Below, piece after piece: positions 17,860-28,697 of a stretch of 64,000 nucleotides of DNA (its first letter is position 1; each line of letters starts with the position of its first letter). The stretch is taken from assembly GCF_017968885.1 (NCBI RefSeq), contig NZ_CP072913.1, positions 434,001 through 498,000 on the forward strand, given 5' to 3'. The position numbers and the translations under genes were made by a program. Below the pieces are notes generated by a model that made no database searches, had not been told where the DNA came from, and was given only the letters and a program-made list of their open reading frames with translations. The DNA comes from Pseudomonas sp. Tri1 (lineage in GTDB: Bacteria > Pseudomonadota > Gammaproteobacteria > Pseudomonadales > Pseudomonadaceae).

Positions 17860-19128
17860 ATGTCTGATCTGAAAACTGCCGCTCTCGAATATCACGCTAA
17901 TCCTCGTCCAGGGAAGCTGAGTGTCGAGCTCACCAAGGCCACCGCTACTGCCCGCGATCTGTCGCTGGCCTACAGCCCCGGCGTAGCCGAACCAGTACGC
18001 GAAATCGCTCGCGACCCTGAGCTGGCCTACAAATACACCGGTAAGGGCAACCTGGTTGCAGTCATTTCCGATGGCACCGCGATTCTCGGTCTGGGTAACC
18101 TTGGCCCATTGGCTTCCAAGCCGGTCATGGAAGGCAAGGGTGTGCTGTTCAAGCGCTTCGCAGGCATCGATGTGTTCGACATCGAAGTCGACTCCGAAAG
18201 CCCGCAAGCCTTCATCGACACCGTCAAGCGTATCTCCATCACCTTCGGCGGCATCAACCTGGAAGACATCAAGGCGCCTGAGTGCTTCGAGATCGAACGT
18301 GCCCTGATCGAACAGTGCGACATTCCGGTGTTCCACGATGACCAGCACGGCACCGCGATCGTGACCGCGGCCGGTATGATCAACGCCCTGGAAATCGCTG
18401 GCAAAACCCTGCCTGAAGCCAAGATCGTCTGCCTCGGTGCCGGCGCTGCGGCCATCTCCTGCATGAAGTTGCTGGTGAGCATGGGCGCGAAAATCGAAAA
18501 TATCTTCATGGTTGACCGTACCGGTGTGATCCACTCCGGCCGTGACGACCTGAACCAGTACAAGGCCGTGTTTGCCCACGCGACCGACAAGCGCTCCCTG
18601 GCCGACGCGCTGGACGGTGCCGACGTGTTCGTCGGCCTGTCGGGCCCGAACCTGCTGAGCGCGGAAAACCTGCTGCGCATGGCGCCGAACCCGATCGTGT
18701 TCGCGTGCTCGAACCCAGACCCGGAAATCTCCCCGGAGCTGGCTCACGCTACCCGCAACGACGTGATCATGGCTACCGGCCGTTCGGACTACCCGAACCA
18801 GGTCAACAACGTACTGGGCTTCCCGTTCATCTTCCGTGGTGCCCTGGACGTTCGCGCCAAACGCATCAACGAAGAAATGAAGGTCGCGGCTGCCAACGCT
18901 CTGCGCGAGCTGGCCAAGCTGCCGGTGCCCCAGGAAGTGTGCGACGCCTATGGCGGCATCAAGCTGGAATTCGGTCGTGAGTACATCATTCCGAAACCAA
19001 TGGACGCCCGCCTGATCACCCTGATCTCCGACGCTGTGGCCAAGGCTGCAATCGAGACTGGCGTAGCCACCCTGCCGTATCCGAAGAACTACCCGCTCAA
19101 GAGCGTGGATGACGTGTTCAACGGCTAA
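17860..19128 (+). CDS. maeB: Malic enzyme (malate dehydrogenase, oxaloacetate-decarboxylating)
   Basis: A 422-residue enzyme converting malate to pyruvate with NAD(P) reduction. Visible motifs are SLAYSPGVAEPVREI (catalytic Tyr), FHDDQHGTAIV (metal-binding acids) and the dinucleotide fold CLGAGAAAISCMKLL. It consists only of the malic enzyme domains and lacks the C-terminal phosphotransacetylase-like domain of the roughly 760-residue E. coli MaeB. Cofactor preference cannot be read from the sequence with certainty. Single gene with its own terminator. Confidence 0.95.
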   Translation: MSDLKTAALEYHANPRPGKLSVELTKATATARDLSLAYSPGVAEPVREIARDPELAYKYTGKGNLVAVISDGTAILGLGNLGPLASKPVMEGKGVLFKRFAGIDVFDIEVDSESPQAFIDTVKRISITFGGINLEDIKAPECFEIERALIEQCDIPVFHDDQHGTAIVTAAGMINALEIAGKTLPEAKIVCLGAGAAAISCMKLLVSMGAKIENIFMVDRTGVIHSGRDDLNQYKAVFAHATDKRSLADALDGADVFVGLSGPNLLSAENLLRMAPNPIVFACSNPDPEISPELAHATRNDVIMATGRSDYPNQVNNVLGFPFIFRGALDVRAKRINEEMKVAAANALRELAKLPVPQEVCDAYGGIKLEFGREYIIPKPMDARLITLISDAVAKAAIETGVATLPYPKNYPLKSVDDVFNG

Positions 19129-19148
19129 GCCGTTGTAGCGCTTCAACG

Positions 19149-19181
19149 AAAAACCCCGGCTCCTGTGAGTCGGGGTTTTTT
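19149..19181 (+). terminator. Intrinsic terminator of maeB
   Basis: AAAAACCCCGGCTC with GAGTCGGGGTTTTTT forms a stem (with one mismatch) around a short loop and ends in a T-tract, 20 bp after the maeB stop. Confidence 0.88.
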
Positions 19182-19215
19182 ATTGCCTGCCGATTCGTGT
19201 AACCGCCGGCAATCC

Positions 19216-19305
19216 CCTGTGGGAGCTTGCTCGCGATGACGGCGGGTCAGCTTGTATTGATGTTGAATGCCAGGCCGCAATCGCGAGCAAGCTCGCTCCC
19301 ACAGG
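19216..19305. repeat. REP pair (REPIN) with a 4-bp deletion in one half
   Basis: The left half reads tgtgggagcttgctcgcg, whereas the usual form is tgtgggagcgagcttgctcg; four bases (gcga) are missing, which destroys part of the stem. The right half, gcgagcaagctcgctcccac, is intact. Confidence 0.9.
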
Positions 19306-19322
19306 GTTGTGTGTTGATCATT

Positions 19323-19352
19323 GATCGTTCCCACGTCCTGCGTGGGAACAAT
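19323..19352. repeat. Palindrome, GATCGTTCCCACG family
   Basis: GATCGTTCCCACG and CGTGGGAACAATC form a near-perfect stem (one mismatch) with a TCCTG loop. It belongs to the same family as the element at 11467-11497. It lies directly beyond the ponA terminator. Confidence 0.75.
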
Positions 19353-19353
19353 C

Positions 19354-19388
19354 AAAAGCCCCACACTTCTTTCGAAGGTGGGGCTTTT
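19354..19388 (-). terminator. Intrinsic terminator of ponA
   Basis: AAAAGCCCCAC and GTGGGGCTTTT form an 11 bp perfect stem around a short loop. It lies 14 bp after the ponA stop on the minus strand. Confidence 0.88.
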
Positions 19389-19401
19389 GGATGAGGTCTG
19401 C

Positions 19402-21849
19402 TCAGAACAAATCGATCGGCGCCGCTTCGTCCGCCGGCAATGGGCTGCCCGGCGCAACACCATTGCCCAGCTCATTGACCGACGGCGGAGTGTCTTCACT
19501 CTTGAACAGTTCGAAGTACGCGCCCGGGGTGCCAGGCGTGGCGGCGCGACCGCTGACCGGGTCGACGCGCAGGCTGAGGATGCCTTCGGGCTCCGGCTGG
19601 GTGTGAGGCGGTTTGTCCTTGAGTGCGGCGCCCATGTAGCTCATCCAGATCGGCAGTGCGACCGTGCCACCGAACTCGCGACGGCCCAGGCTCTCGGGTT
19701 GGTCGAAGCCGGTCCAGACGGTGGTCACGTAGTCGGCGTTATAGCCCGAGAACCAGGCGTCCTTGGATTCGTTGGTGGTACCGGTCTTGCCCGCCAGGTC
19801 GGTGCGACCCAGGGCCAGGGCACGGCGGCCGGTGCCGAGCTTGATCACGTCCTGCAGCATGCTGTTGAGAATGTAGGTGGTGCGCCCATCGACAATGCGC
19901 TCGGCGACAGCGGGTGCTTGCGGCAGGCCCGGGGCTGTCGTGGCTTCGCCCGGTGTCGCATTGACCGTGAACGTCTGGGTGGCCGGCGCGGCTACGCCGT
20001 CGCTGGCCTGCTCACCGGTGGGCACCCGTGGCGGGTTGGCGACGAACAGCGTCTCGCCGTTGCGGCTTTCGATCTTGTCGATGATGTACGGAGTGATCTT
20101 GTATCCGCCGTTGGCGAACGTACTCCAGCCGGTGGCGATTTCCATCGGTGTCAGGGTCGCGGTGCCCAGTGCCAGGGACAGGTTGCGCGGCAGATCCTGC
20201 TTGTTGAAGCCGAACTTGCTGATGTAGTCGATGGTGCGGTCCACGCCCAGCGCCTGCAGCAGGCGGATCGACACAAGGTTGCGGGACTTGTACAGCGCTT
20301 CGCGCAGGCGGATCGGGCCCAGGAACGTATTGGTGTCGTTCTTCGGCCGCCAGACCTTGTCCAGGTATTCATCGACGAACACGATCGGCGCATCGTTCAC
20401 CAGGCTGGCGGCGGTGTAGCCGTTGTCCAGAGCGGCGCTGTAGACGAATGGCTTGAAGCTCGAGCCCGGCTGGCGCTTGGCCTGCAATGCGCGGTTGTAG
20501 TTGCTTTGCTCGAAGGCGAAGCCACCCACCAGCGAGCGGATGGCGCCGTCCTGCGGGTCGAGGGACACCAGCGCGCCTTGGGCAGCGGGGACTTGGCTGA
20601 ACTTGAGGGTGTTGTCCGCCTGGCGCTGTACCCGGATCAGATCGCCAACCTGGGCCACGTCAGACGGCTGCCGGGGGTTGGCGCCCATGCTGTTGGTATT
20701 GAGGAACGGACGCGCCCATTTCATGCTGTCCCAGGCCACATGCTCTTCCAGCTCGCCGTTGCGGGTCAGCACCTTGATGCCATCCTTGTCCACCGAAGTG
20801 ACGATGGCCGGTTCCAGGCCGCTGATGGGGCGCTGTTTGGTCAGCTCAAGGGCCCAGGCTTCCTTGGTCTTGCCCGGCAGGCGCGATTCAGGTCCACGGT
20901 AACCGTGGCGCTGGTCGTAGGTCATCAGGCCTTCGTGCAGGGCGGTGTTGGCCATTTCCTGCAAGTTGCTCGGTACCGTGGTGGTCACGCGGAAACCTTC
21001 GGTATAGGCATCGCTGCCATAGCGGCCGACCATCTCGGCGCGGGCCATCTCGGCGATGTACGGGGCGTTCACTTCCGGGGTTGGTACGTGATAGCTGGCG
21101 TTCAATGGCTCGTTGATCGCCGCGGTGTAGTCGGCTTCGCTGATCTTGCCGAGCTTGTACATGCGCCCCAGGATCCAGTCGCGCCGTTCTTTGCTGCGCG
21201 CCGGGTTGGCCAGCGGGTTGAAGCGCGACGGTGCCTTGGGCAGGCCGGCGATCATCGCCATCTGCGCCAGGCTCACATCACGGATCGACTTGCCGTAGTA
21301 CACCTGCGCCGCCGCCTCGATGCCGTAGGCGCGGTTACCCAGGTAAATCTTGTTCACGTACAGCTCGAGGATTTCATCCTTGGTCAGCTGCCGCTCTATT
21401 TGCAGGGCCAGAAGGATCTCGGTGGTCTTGCGCGAGAAGCTGCGCTCACTGGTCAGGAAGAAGTTCTTGGCCACCTGCATGGTGATGGTGCTGCCGCCGG
21501 ACTGGATGTGTCCGCTCTTGACCAACTGGCTGGCGGCGCGCATCAGGCTGCCCGGATCGACGCCGTAGTGATTGGCGAAGTTGTCGTCTTCAGCACTTAG
21601 TAACGCATTGATGAAGTTGGGGGGAATGTCGGCGAAACGGATGGGTGTACGGCGCATTTCGCCAAATTCGGCGATCAACTTGTTGTCGCTGCTGTACACC
21701 CGCAGAGGAATCTGCAACTGAATACTTCTCAGCGCCTCCACGGACGGCAAACCCGGACTAAGGTAAAGAAACGCACCGCTCAGACCCAAGAGCAGTCCGC
21801 AGAAAACGGCGACGATGGACCATCCGAAAAATTTCAGCAGACGAATCAA
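19402..21849 (-). CDS. ponA: Penicillin-binding protein 1A (TTG start likely)
   Basis: About 815 residues: a bifunctional peptidoglycan synthase anchored in the inner membrane. An N-terminal membrane helix (SIVAVFCGLLLGLSGAFLYL) precedes the glycosyltransferase domain (EDDNFANHYGVDPGSLMRA) and the transpeptidase domain with QPGSSFKPF (nucleophilic Ser) and KTGTTNE. No ATG suits the N-terminus; TTG before IRLLKFFGW gives a start like those of related PBP1A proteins. The frame stays open 23 codons further upstream, so the start is tentative. Divergent from pilM. Confidence 0.93.
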   Translation of the reverse strand: MIRLLKFFGWSIVAVFCGLLLGLSGAFLYLSPGLPSVEALRSIQLQIPLRVYSSDNKLIAEFGEMRRTPIRFADIPPNFINALLSAEDDNFANHYGVDPGSLMRAASQLVKSGHIQSGGSTITMQVAKNFFLTSERSFSRKTTEILLALQIERQLTKDEILELYVNKIYLGNRAYGIEAAAQVYYGKSIRDVSLAQMAMIAGLPKAPSRFNPLANPARSKERRDWILGRMYKLGKISEADYTAAINEPLNASYHVPTPEVNAPYIAEMARAEMVGRYGSDAYTEGFRVTTTVPSNLQEMANTALHEGLMTYDQRHGYRGPESRLPGKTKEAWALELTKQRPISGLEPAIVTSVDKDGIKVLTRNGELEEHVAWDSMKWARPFLNTNSMGANPRQPSDVAQVGDLIRVQRQADNTLKFSQVPAAQGALVSLDPQDGAIRSLVGGFAFEQSNYNRALQAKRQPGSSFKPFVYSAALDNGYTAASLVNDAPIVFVDEYLDKVWRPKNDTNTFLGPIRLREALYKSRNLVSIRLLQALGVDRTIDYISKFGFNKQDLPRNLSLALGTATLTPMEIATGWSTFANGGYKITPYIIDKIESRNGETLFVANPPRVPTGEQASDGVAAPATQTFTVNATPGEATTAPGLPQAPAVAERIVDGRTTYILNSMLQDVIKLGTGRRALALGRTDLAGKTGTTNESKDAWFSGYNADYVTTVWTGFDQPESLGRREFGGTVALPIWMSYMGAALKDKPPHTQPEPEGILSLRVDPVSGRAATPGTPGAYFELFKSEDTPPSVNELGNGVAPGSPLPADEAAPIDLF

Positions 21850-22027
21850 GGCTTTTGGATATCCAGGCAAAGAATGAAAAAGACGCCAGGTGCAGGGAAG
21901 GACCCGTGCGTGCAGCAAAGCGAAAAAAAACGCTGGGCATTATAAGCATTTTTTTTCGTCGAAAACGCCATCCGGACGTCCGTCGGGCCGGGGTGATTGA
22001 ACGCAATGCATATTAGAGAGTCCGTAA

Positions 22028-23118
<1,091 letters not shown>

Positions 23119-23119
<1 letters not shown>

Positions 23120-23685
23120 TGGCGCGGATCAACCTTCTCCCCTGGCGCGAAGCGTTGCGCGAAGAACGTCGCAAACGCTTTTTGCTGGCATTGGTGGGGG
23201 CGCTGGTGGGGGCAGTGGGCTTGACCCTGATCGCAGTCCAGTACCTCAACAGTGCCATCGACCAGCAAGTGGCGCGTAACAGTCATCTCTCCGAGCAGAT
23301 CGCCGTGCTCGACGAACGCATCAAGCAAATCAGCGAACTCAAAGCCCGGCGCCAGCAACTGCTGGAGCGCATGCGCATCATCCAGGATCTGCAGGGTAAC
23401 CGACCGGTCAGCGGACGCATCTTCGACCAACTGGCGCGGACCCTGCCGGACGGAGTGTATTTCACCGAAGTGAAAATGGAAGACAAGACGCTCTCGATCA
23501 AAGGCGCTGCGGAATCGAACAACCGTGTTTCGGACCTCATGCGCAACCTGGACGCATCGGACCTGTTCGATGCGCCCAGCCTGACGGAGGTTAAGGCCAC
23601 CACGGCTGGGCAGCTCGACCAGGCCAATGTGTTCCAGCTGACGGTCCGCCAGACTCGTCCGGCCGATGGGGAGGACGCTCAATGA
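23119..23685 (+). CDS. pilN: Type IV pilus assembly protein PilN
   Basis: A 188-residue bitopic inner-membrane protein. The N-terminal INLLPWREALREERRK is the PilM-binding peptide, then one membrane helix (FLLALVGALVGAVGLTL), a coiled coil (LDERIKQISELKARRQQLLER) and a ferredoxin-like periplasmic domain. It pairs with PilO. Overlaps pilM by one base and pilO by four, so the genes are translationally coupled. Confidence 0.96.
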
Positions 23686-24305
23686 AACCGGGGGAGTGGT
23701 TCGACGCGCTGCGCAAGATCGACATCAGTGACCTGGATACCAACAACATCGGCGCCTGGCCGGCCCCAATCAAATGGCTGGCCGGTGCCTTGCTGGTGGT
23801 CCTGGTGCTGGGCCTGGGCTATAACTTTGCCTTGAGTGACCTGCAGAACCAGTTGCAGCAAGTGCGCCAGGAAGAAGATACCCTCAAGGCGCAGTTCGCG
23901 GGCAAGGCCCACATGGCTGCGAACCTGGAGCGCTACATCGAGCAGATGAAGCAGATGGAAACATCCTTTGGTGTGCTGTTGCGACAATTGCCCAGTGACA
24001 CCGAGGTCCCGGGGCTGCTCGAAGACATTACCCGCACCGGCCTGGGCAGCGGCCTGGAGTTCGAGGAAATCAAACTGCTGCCCGAAGTCGCCCAGCCGTT
24101 CTACATCGAGCTGCCGATCCAGATCACCGTGACCGGCGGCTACCACGACCTGGCGACGTTCGTCAGCGGTGTGGCCGGGTTGCCCCGGATCGTCACGCTG
24201 CACGATTTCGAGATCGCGCCGATGGAGCCCGAGGCAGGCGCGAAGCTGCGCATGAGCATCCAGGCCAAGACCTACCGGTATAACGAGCAGGAGGCTCAGC
24301 CATGA
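23682..24305 (+). CDS. pilO: Type IV pilus assembly protein PilO
   Basis: A 207-residue bitopic protein with one membrane helix (WLAGALLVVLVLGLGYNFAL, about residues 29-48), a coiled coil (LQNQLQQVRQEEDTLKAQF) and a periplasmic ferredoxin-like domain. Forms the PilN-PilO heterodimer under the secretin. Four-base overlaps (ATGA) with both pilN and pilP. Confidence 0.96.
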   Translation: MKPGEWFDALRKIDISDLDTNNIGAWPAPIKWLAGALLVVLVLGLGYNFALSDLQNQLQQVRQEEDTLKAQFAGKAHMAANLERYIEQMKQMETSFGVLLRQLPSDTEVPGLLEDITRTGLGSGLEFEEIKLLPEVAQPFYIELPIQITVTGGYHDLATFVSGVAGLPRIVTLHDFEIAPMEPEAGAKLRMSIQAKTYRYNEQEAQP

Positions 24306-24829
24306 AGCCGGCCTGCCGCATTTGCCTACTGGCAGGACTGGTCGCGTTGGCTGGTTGCAACAATGACAGCGGTTTCGACGACCTGGACGCCTACATGAAC
24401 GAAGTGCGCCTGCGCCCACCCGGCAAGATCGAGCCGACGCCGACGTTCAGGCCCTACGAAACCTTCACCTACAGCGCCGCCAACCTGCGCAGCCCGTTCA
24501 CCCGGCAGGTCCGGGTGGACCAGGCCAATCGGCAGCAGGGCTCACGCAACGTCCGGCCCGACCCCAACCGAGTCAAGCAATACCTGGAAGGCTTCAACAT
24601 CGAGCAATTTGAAATGGTCGGTACGATCTCCAATGTCAGCGGCTCCTTCGCGCTGTTGCGCGGCGCAGGCGGGGTGCATCGGCTCAAGGTCGGTGACTAT
24701 CTGGGACGCAACGACGGGCGAATTGTCGCCATCAGCGCCACCCAGGTCGATGTGGTCGAAATCGTTCCAGATGGCGAAGGTGCCTGGCTGGAGCGACCAC
24801 GGACCATTCCTTTGAAAGAGCATTCATAG
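24302..24829 (+). CDS. pilP: Type IV pilus lipoprotein PilP
   Basis: A 175-residue lipoprotein. The signal peptide ends in the lipobox LAGC (LLAGLVALAGCNN), so it is lipidated at Cys about residue 19. A disordered stretch precedes the beta-sandwich HR-like domain (FEMVGTISNVSGSFALLRG...VGDYLGRNDGRI), which contacts PilQ. It connects PilNO to the secretin. Confidence 0.95.
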   Translation: MKPACRICLLAGLVALAGCNNDSGFDDLDAYMNEVRLRPPGKIEPTPTFRPYETFTYSAANLRSPFTRQVRVDQANRQQGSRNVRPDPNRVKQYLEGFNIEQFEMVGTISNVSGSFALLRGAGGVHRLKVGDYLGRNDGRIVAISATQVDVVEIVPDGEGAWLERPRTIPLKEHS

Positions 24830-24842
24830 TGGAACTCGAACA

Positions 24843-26915
24843 ATGAACAGGATTTTTTCTGCCCTCGGTATTTCGCTATGGATAGCGCTGTTGTCGCCGA
24901 TGGTTCATGCGGCCAACCTGAAGACGCTGGATGTGGCGGCGTTGCCGGGTGACCGCATCGAGTTGAAACTCGCCTTCGATGGGCCGCCGCCGACGCCTCG
25001 GGGCTACACCACCGATCAGCCGGCCCGGATCGCGCTGGACCTGCCCGGCGTGAGCAATCAACTGGCCAGTAAGCGCCGTGACCTGGGCGGTGGCAACGCA
25101 CGCAGTGCCACCGTGGTCGAGGCGGGCGACCGTACGCGGCTGATCATCGGCCTTACCCAACTGGCGCCGTATGACACCCGGATCGAAGGCAACAACCTGT
25201 TCGTGGTGGTTGGCAAAGGCATCGCGCCCAAGGCCACGACCCAGGCTGCGCGTCCGGCGGTTGCCAGTGCCGCGCCTGCCAGGGCCAGCGCGCCGGTGGG
25301 CAAGGCTATCCGTGGCGTGGATTTCCAGCGCGGAACCCAGGGTGAAGGCAATGTGGTGATCGATCTGTCGGACCCTTCCATCGCTCCGGACATCCAGGAG
25401 CGTGAAGGCAAGATCATCCTCAATTTCGCCAGGACCCAGTTGCCCGAGCCGCTGCGGGTGCGCCTGGACGTCAAGGACTTCGCCACCCCGGTGCAGTTCG
25501 TCAATGCCATTGCCGGCGGCGACCGGGCGACCATCAGCATCGAACCCAGCGGCACCTTCGATTATTCCACCTACCAGACCGACAACAAGCTGACCGTCAG
25601 CGTCCGGCCGATGACGGTAGAGGACCTGCAAAAACGCAATTCCGATCGCGCCGCCTACAGCGGTGAGAAACTCTCGCTGAACTTCCAGGACATCGAAGTG
25701 CGTTCGGTCCTGCAACTGATCGCCGATTTCACCAATTTGAACCTGGTGGCAAGTGACACGGTGCAGGGCGGCATTACCCTGCGGCTACAGAACGTGCCTT
25801 GGGATCAGGCGCTGGACTTGGTGCTCAAGACCAAAGGGCTGGACAAGCGCAAGGTCGGCAACGTGCTGCTGGTGGCCCCGGCCGATGAAATCGCGGCGCG
25901 CGAGCGCCAGGAGTTGGAGTCCCAGAAGCAGATTGCCGACCTGGCGCCGCTGCGGCGTGAGTTGCTGCAGGTCAATTACGCGAAGGCCGCGGACATCGCC
26001 AAGCTGTTCCAGTCGGTGACCAGTGCCGAAGCGAAAGCCGATGAGCGCGGCACGATCACGGTGGATGAGCGTACCAACAACATCATTGCCTACCAGACCC
26101 AGGACCGCCTCGACGAGCTACGCCGGATCGTGGCGCAGCTGGATATTCCGGTGCGCCAGGTGATGATCGAGGCGCGGATCGTCGAGGCCAACGTCGATTA
26201 CGACAAAAGCCTGGGTGTGCGTTGGGGCGGTTCGATCCAGAACAAGGGCAACTGGAGTTCCTCCGGGGTCACCACCGGCGACTCCACCACCATTGGCACG
26301 CCGGGCAGCACCAGCACCAACCAGCCATTTGTCGATCTGGGCGCGTCGGGTAACACCTCTGGAATCGGCATTGCGTTCATTACCGACAACGTGCTGCTGG
26401 ATCTGGAGCTGACGGCCATGGAGAAAACCGGCAACGGCGAAATCGTCTCCCAGCCCAAGGTGGTGACGTCCGACAAGGAGACGGCCAAAATCCTCAAGGG
26501 CACGGAGATTCCTTATCAGGAAGCCAGCTCCAGCGGTGCTACCTCGGTGTCGTTCAAGGAGGCCTCGCTGTCGCTGGAGGTGACCCCGCAGATCACCCCG
26601 GACAACCGCATCATCATGGAGGTCAAGGTCACCAAGGATGAGCCGGACTACCTGAACAAGGTGAATGATGTGCCACCGATCAAGAAAAACGAGGTCAACG
26701 CCAAGGTCCTGGTCAATGATGGCGAGACCATTGTGATTGGCGGGGTTTTCTCAAATACTCAGAGCAAGGTTGTAGATAAGGTGCCATTTCTTGGCGATGT
26801 GCCGTATCTTGGCCGCCTTTTCCGGCGTGATGTGGTTTCGGAGACAAAATCCGAGCTGCTGGTGTTCCTCACTCCGCGTATCATGAACAACCAGGCGATT
26901 GCTGTGAGTCGTTGA
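24843..26915 (+). CDS. pilQ: Type IV pilus secretin PilQ
   Basis: A 690-residue outer-membrane secretin. Signal peptide ([17 protein letters not shown]), AMIN domains that bind peptidoglycan (about residues 25-230), N0/N1 domains ([20 protein letters not shown]) and the C-terminal secretin barrel ([28 protein letters not shown]). It forms the pore for the pilus fibre. It ends four bases before aroK. Confidence 0.97.
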   Translation: MNRIFSALGISLWIALLSPMVHAANLKTLDVAALPGDRIELKLAFDGPPPTPRGYTTDQPARIALDLPGVSNQLASKRRDLGGGNARSATVVEAGDRTRLIIGLTQLAPYDTRIEGNNLFVVVGKGIAPKATTQAARPAVASAAPARASAPVGKAIRGVDFQRGTQGEGNVVIDLSDPSIAPDIQEREGKIILNFARTQLPEPLRVRLDVKDFATPVQFVNAIAGGDRATISIEPSGTFDYSTYQTDNKLTVSVRPMTVEDLQKRNSDRAAYSGEKLSLNFQDIEVRSVLQLIADFTNLNLVASDTVQGGITLRLQNVPWDQALDLVLKTKGLDKRKVGNVLLVAPADEIAARERQELESQKQIADLAPLRRELLQVNYAKAADIAKLFQSVTSAEAKADERGTITVDERTNNIIAYQTQDRLDELRRIVAQLDIPVRQVMIEARIVEANVDYDKSLGVRWGGSIQNKGNWSSSGVTTGDSTTIGTPGSTSTNQPFVDLGASGNTSGIGIAFITDNVLLDLELTAMEKTGNGEIVSQPKVVTSDKETAKILKGTEIPYQEASSSGATSVSFKEASLSLEVTPQITPDNRIIMEVKVTKDEPDYLNKVNDVPPIKKNEVNAKVLVNDGETIVIGGVFSNTQSKVVDKVPFLGDVPYLGRLFRRDVVSETKSELLVFLTPRIMNNQAIAVSR

Positions 26916-26919
26916 TTCT

Positions 26920-27438
26920 GTGCGAAATTTGATTCTTGTTGGGCCGATGGGCGCTGGAAAAAGCACCATCGGCCGTTTGCTGGCCAAAGAGCTGCGCCTG
27001 CCATTCAAAGATTCCGACAAGGAAATTGAATTGCGCACGGGCGCCAATATCCCATGGATTTTCGACAAGGAAGGCGAACCGGGCTTTCGTGACCGTGAGC
27101 AGGCGATGATCGCCGAGCTGTGCGCGTTCGATGGCGTGGTGCTGGCCACGGGCGGCGGTGCGGTCATGCGCGAAGCCAATCGTCGGGCGCTGCATGCCGG
27201 CGGACGAGTGGTCTACCTGCACGCCTCCGTCGAACAGCAGGTCGGACGCACCGCCCGGGACCGCAATCGACCGTTGTTGCGCACCGCCGACCCGGCCAAG
27301 ACCCTGCGGGACCTGCTGGAACTGCGTGATCCGCTGTACCGGGAAATCGCCGATCTGGTGGTGGAGACCGACGAGCGGCCGCCGCGGATGGTGGTGCTGG
27401 ACATTCTCGAGCGCCTGCAGCAGCTGCCTCCCCGTTAA
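26920..27438 (+). CDS. aroK: Shikimate kinase (GTG start)
   Basis: A 172-residue kinase that phosphorylates shikimate on the way to chorismate. The P-loop [15 protein letters not shown], the shikimate-binding [11 protein letters not shown], and the ATGGGAVMR and RDRNRPLL lid motifs are present. The start is GTG, four bases after the pilQ stop. Coupling of pilus genes with aroKB is usual in gammaproteobacteria. Confidence 0.97.
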   Translation: MRNLILVGPMGAGKSTIGRLLAKELRLPFKDSDKEIELRTGANIPWIFDKEGEPGFRDREQAMIAELCAFDGVVLATGGGAVMREANRRALHAGGRVVYLHASVEQQVGRTARDRNRPLLRTADPAKTLRDLLELRDPLYREIADLVVETDERPPRMVVLDILERLQQLPPR

Positions 27439-27586
27439 TGCGCCTCGCGAAATGCGCTATCCTCGACGTCCCGTCGGGGCCCGCCTGGAGCGTGGCGGAT
27501 AGCCATCTCAAGGCGCCAGGGCAAGCATCCGGGGCTTTCGTTAATTGCAGGCAGGACGCCTGATTCCATCTTCACTGTGGGGACAC

Positions 27587-28687
27587 ATGCAGACACTTAA
27601 GGTCGACCTGGGCGAGCGCAGCTACCCGATTCACATTGGCGAAGGTTTGCTGGACCAGCCCGAACTGCTGGCGCCGCATATTGCCGGGCGGCAAGTGGCG
27701 ATCATCTCCAATGAGACCGTCGCGCCTCTGTATCTGGAGCGCCTGGCCCGCAGCCTGTCGGCCTTCTCGGTCATTTCCGTGGTGTTGCCCGACGGTGAGG
27801 CGTTCAAGACCTGGGAAACCTTGCAGCTGATTTTCGATGGCCTGCTGACTGCGCGGCATGACCGTCGTACCACGGTGGTCGCGCTGGGTGGCGGGGTGAT
27901 TGGCGACATGGCCGGTTTTGCCGCCGCCTGCTATCAGCGCGGCGTCGATTTCATCCAGATTCCCACCACGCTGCTGTCCCAGGTCGACTCGTCGGTAGGC
28001 GGCAAGACCGGGATCAACCATCCGCTGGGCAAGAACATGGTCGGTGCTTTCTATCAGCCCAACGTGGTGCTGATCGATACCGCCACCCTCAATACCTTGC
28101 CGGCCCGCGAACTCTCTGCCGGGCTGGCGGAAGTCATCAAGTACGGGCTGATCTGCGACGAGCCGTTCCTCGGCTGGCTCGAAGATAACGTCGATCGCTT
28201 GCGTGCGCTGGATCAAACGGCCCTGACCTACGCCATCGAGCGCTCCTGCGCCGCCAAGGCCGCCGTGGTGGGTGCCGATGAGCGTGAGTCGGGGATTCGC
28301 GCCACGCTCAACCTGGGCCACACCTTCGGCCATGCCATCGAAACCCACATGGGCTATGGTGTCTGGCTGCATGGCGAGGCAGTTGCGGCCGGCACGGTCA
28401 TGGCCCTGGAGATGTCTGCGCGTCTGGGCTGGATCAGCGAGCAGGAACGCGATCGCGGTATCCGTCTATTCCAGCGCGCCGGCCTGCCGGTGGTTCCGCC
28501 CGAGGAAATGACTGAGGCGGATTTCCTTGAACACATGGCAATCGACAAAAAAGTGATCGACGGTCGTCTGCGCCTGGTGCTGCTGCGCCACATGGGCGAA
28601 GCGGTGGTGACCGACGATTATCCGAAAGAGGTTCTACAGGCCACGCTGGGAGCGGACTACCGCGCCCTGGCTCAGCTTAAAGGTTAA
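27587..28687 (+). CDS. aroB: 3-dehydroquinate synthase
   Basis: A 366-residue NAD- and metal-dependent enzyme that makes 3-dehydroquinate. Visible are the NAD-binding [19 protein letters not shown], the [19 protein letters not shown] segment, and the metal ligands in [13 protein letters not shown] and [11 protein letters not shown]. Start [13 protein letters not shown] follows GGGGACAC. It lies between aroK and damX. Confidence 0.97.
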   Translation: MQTLKVDLGERSYPIHIGEGLLDQPELLAPHIAGRQVAIISNETVAPLYLERLARSLSAFSVISVVLPDGEAFKTWETLQLIFDGLLTARHDRRTTVVALGGGVIGDMAGFAAACYQRGVDFIQIPTTLLSQVDSSVGGKTGINHPLGKNMVGAFYQPNVVLIDTATLNTLPARELSAGLAEVIKYGLICDEPFLGWLEDNVDRLRALDQTALTYAIERSCAAKAAVVGADERESGIRATLNLGHTFGHAIETHMGYGVWLHGEAVAAGTVMALEMSARLGWISEQERDRGIRLFQRAGLPVVPPEEMTEADFLEHMAIDKKVIDGRLRLVLLRHMGEAVVTDDYPKEVLQATLGADYRALAQLKG

Positions 28688-28697
28688 TAAGATTCCG

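Noticed and set aside
17860..19128. Malic enzyme truncated by loss of the phosphotransacetylase domain
   Set aside because: The single-domain 422-residue form is normal in Pseudomonas, and a proper stop and terminator follow.
17782..19146. 454-codon minus-strand open frame over maeB
   Set aside because: Antisense shadow of malic enzyme.
19321..21600. 759-codon plus-strand open frame over ponA
   Set aside because: Shadow of PBP1A, without a ribosome site or recognisable motifs, and crossing the ponA terminator.
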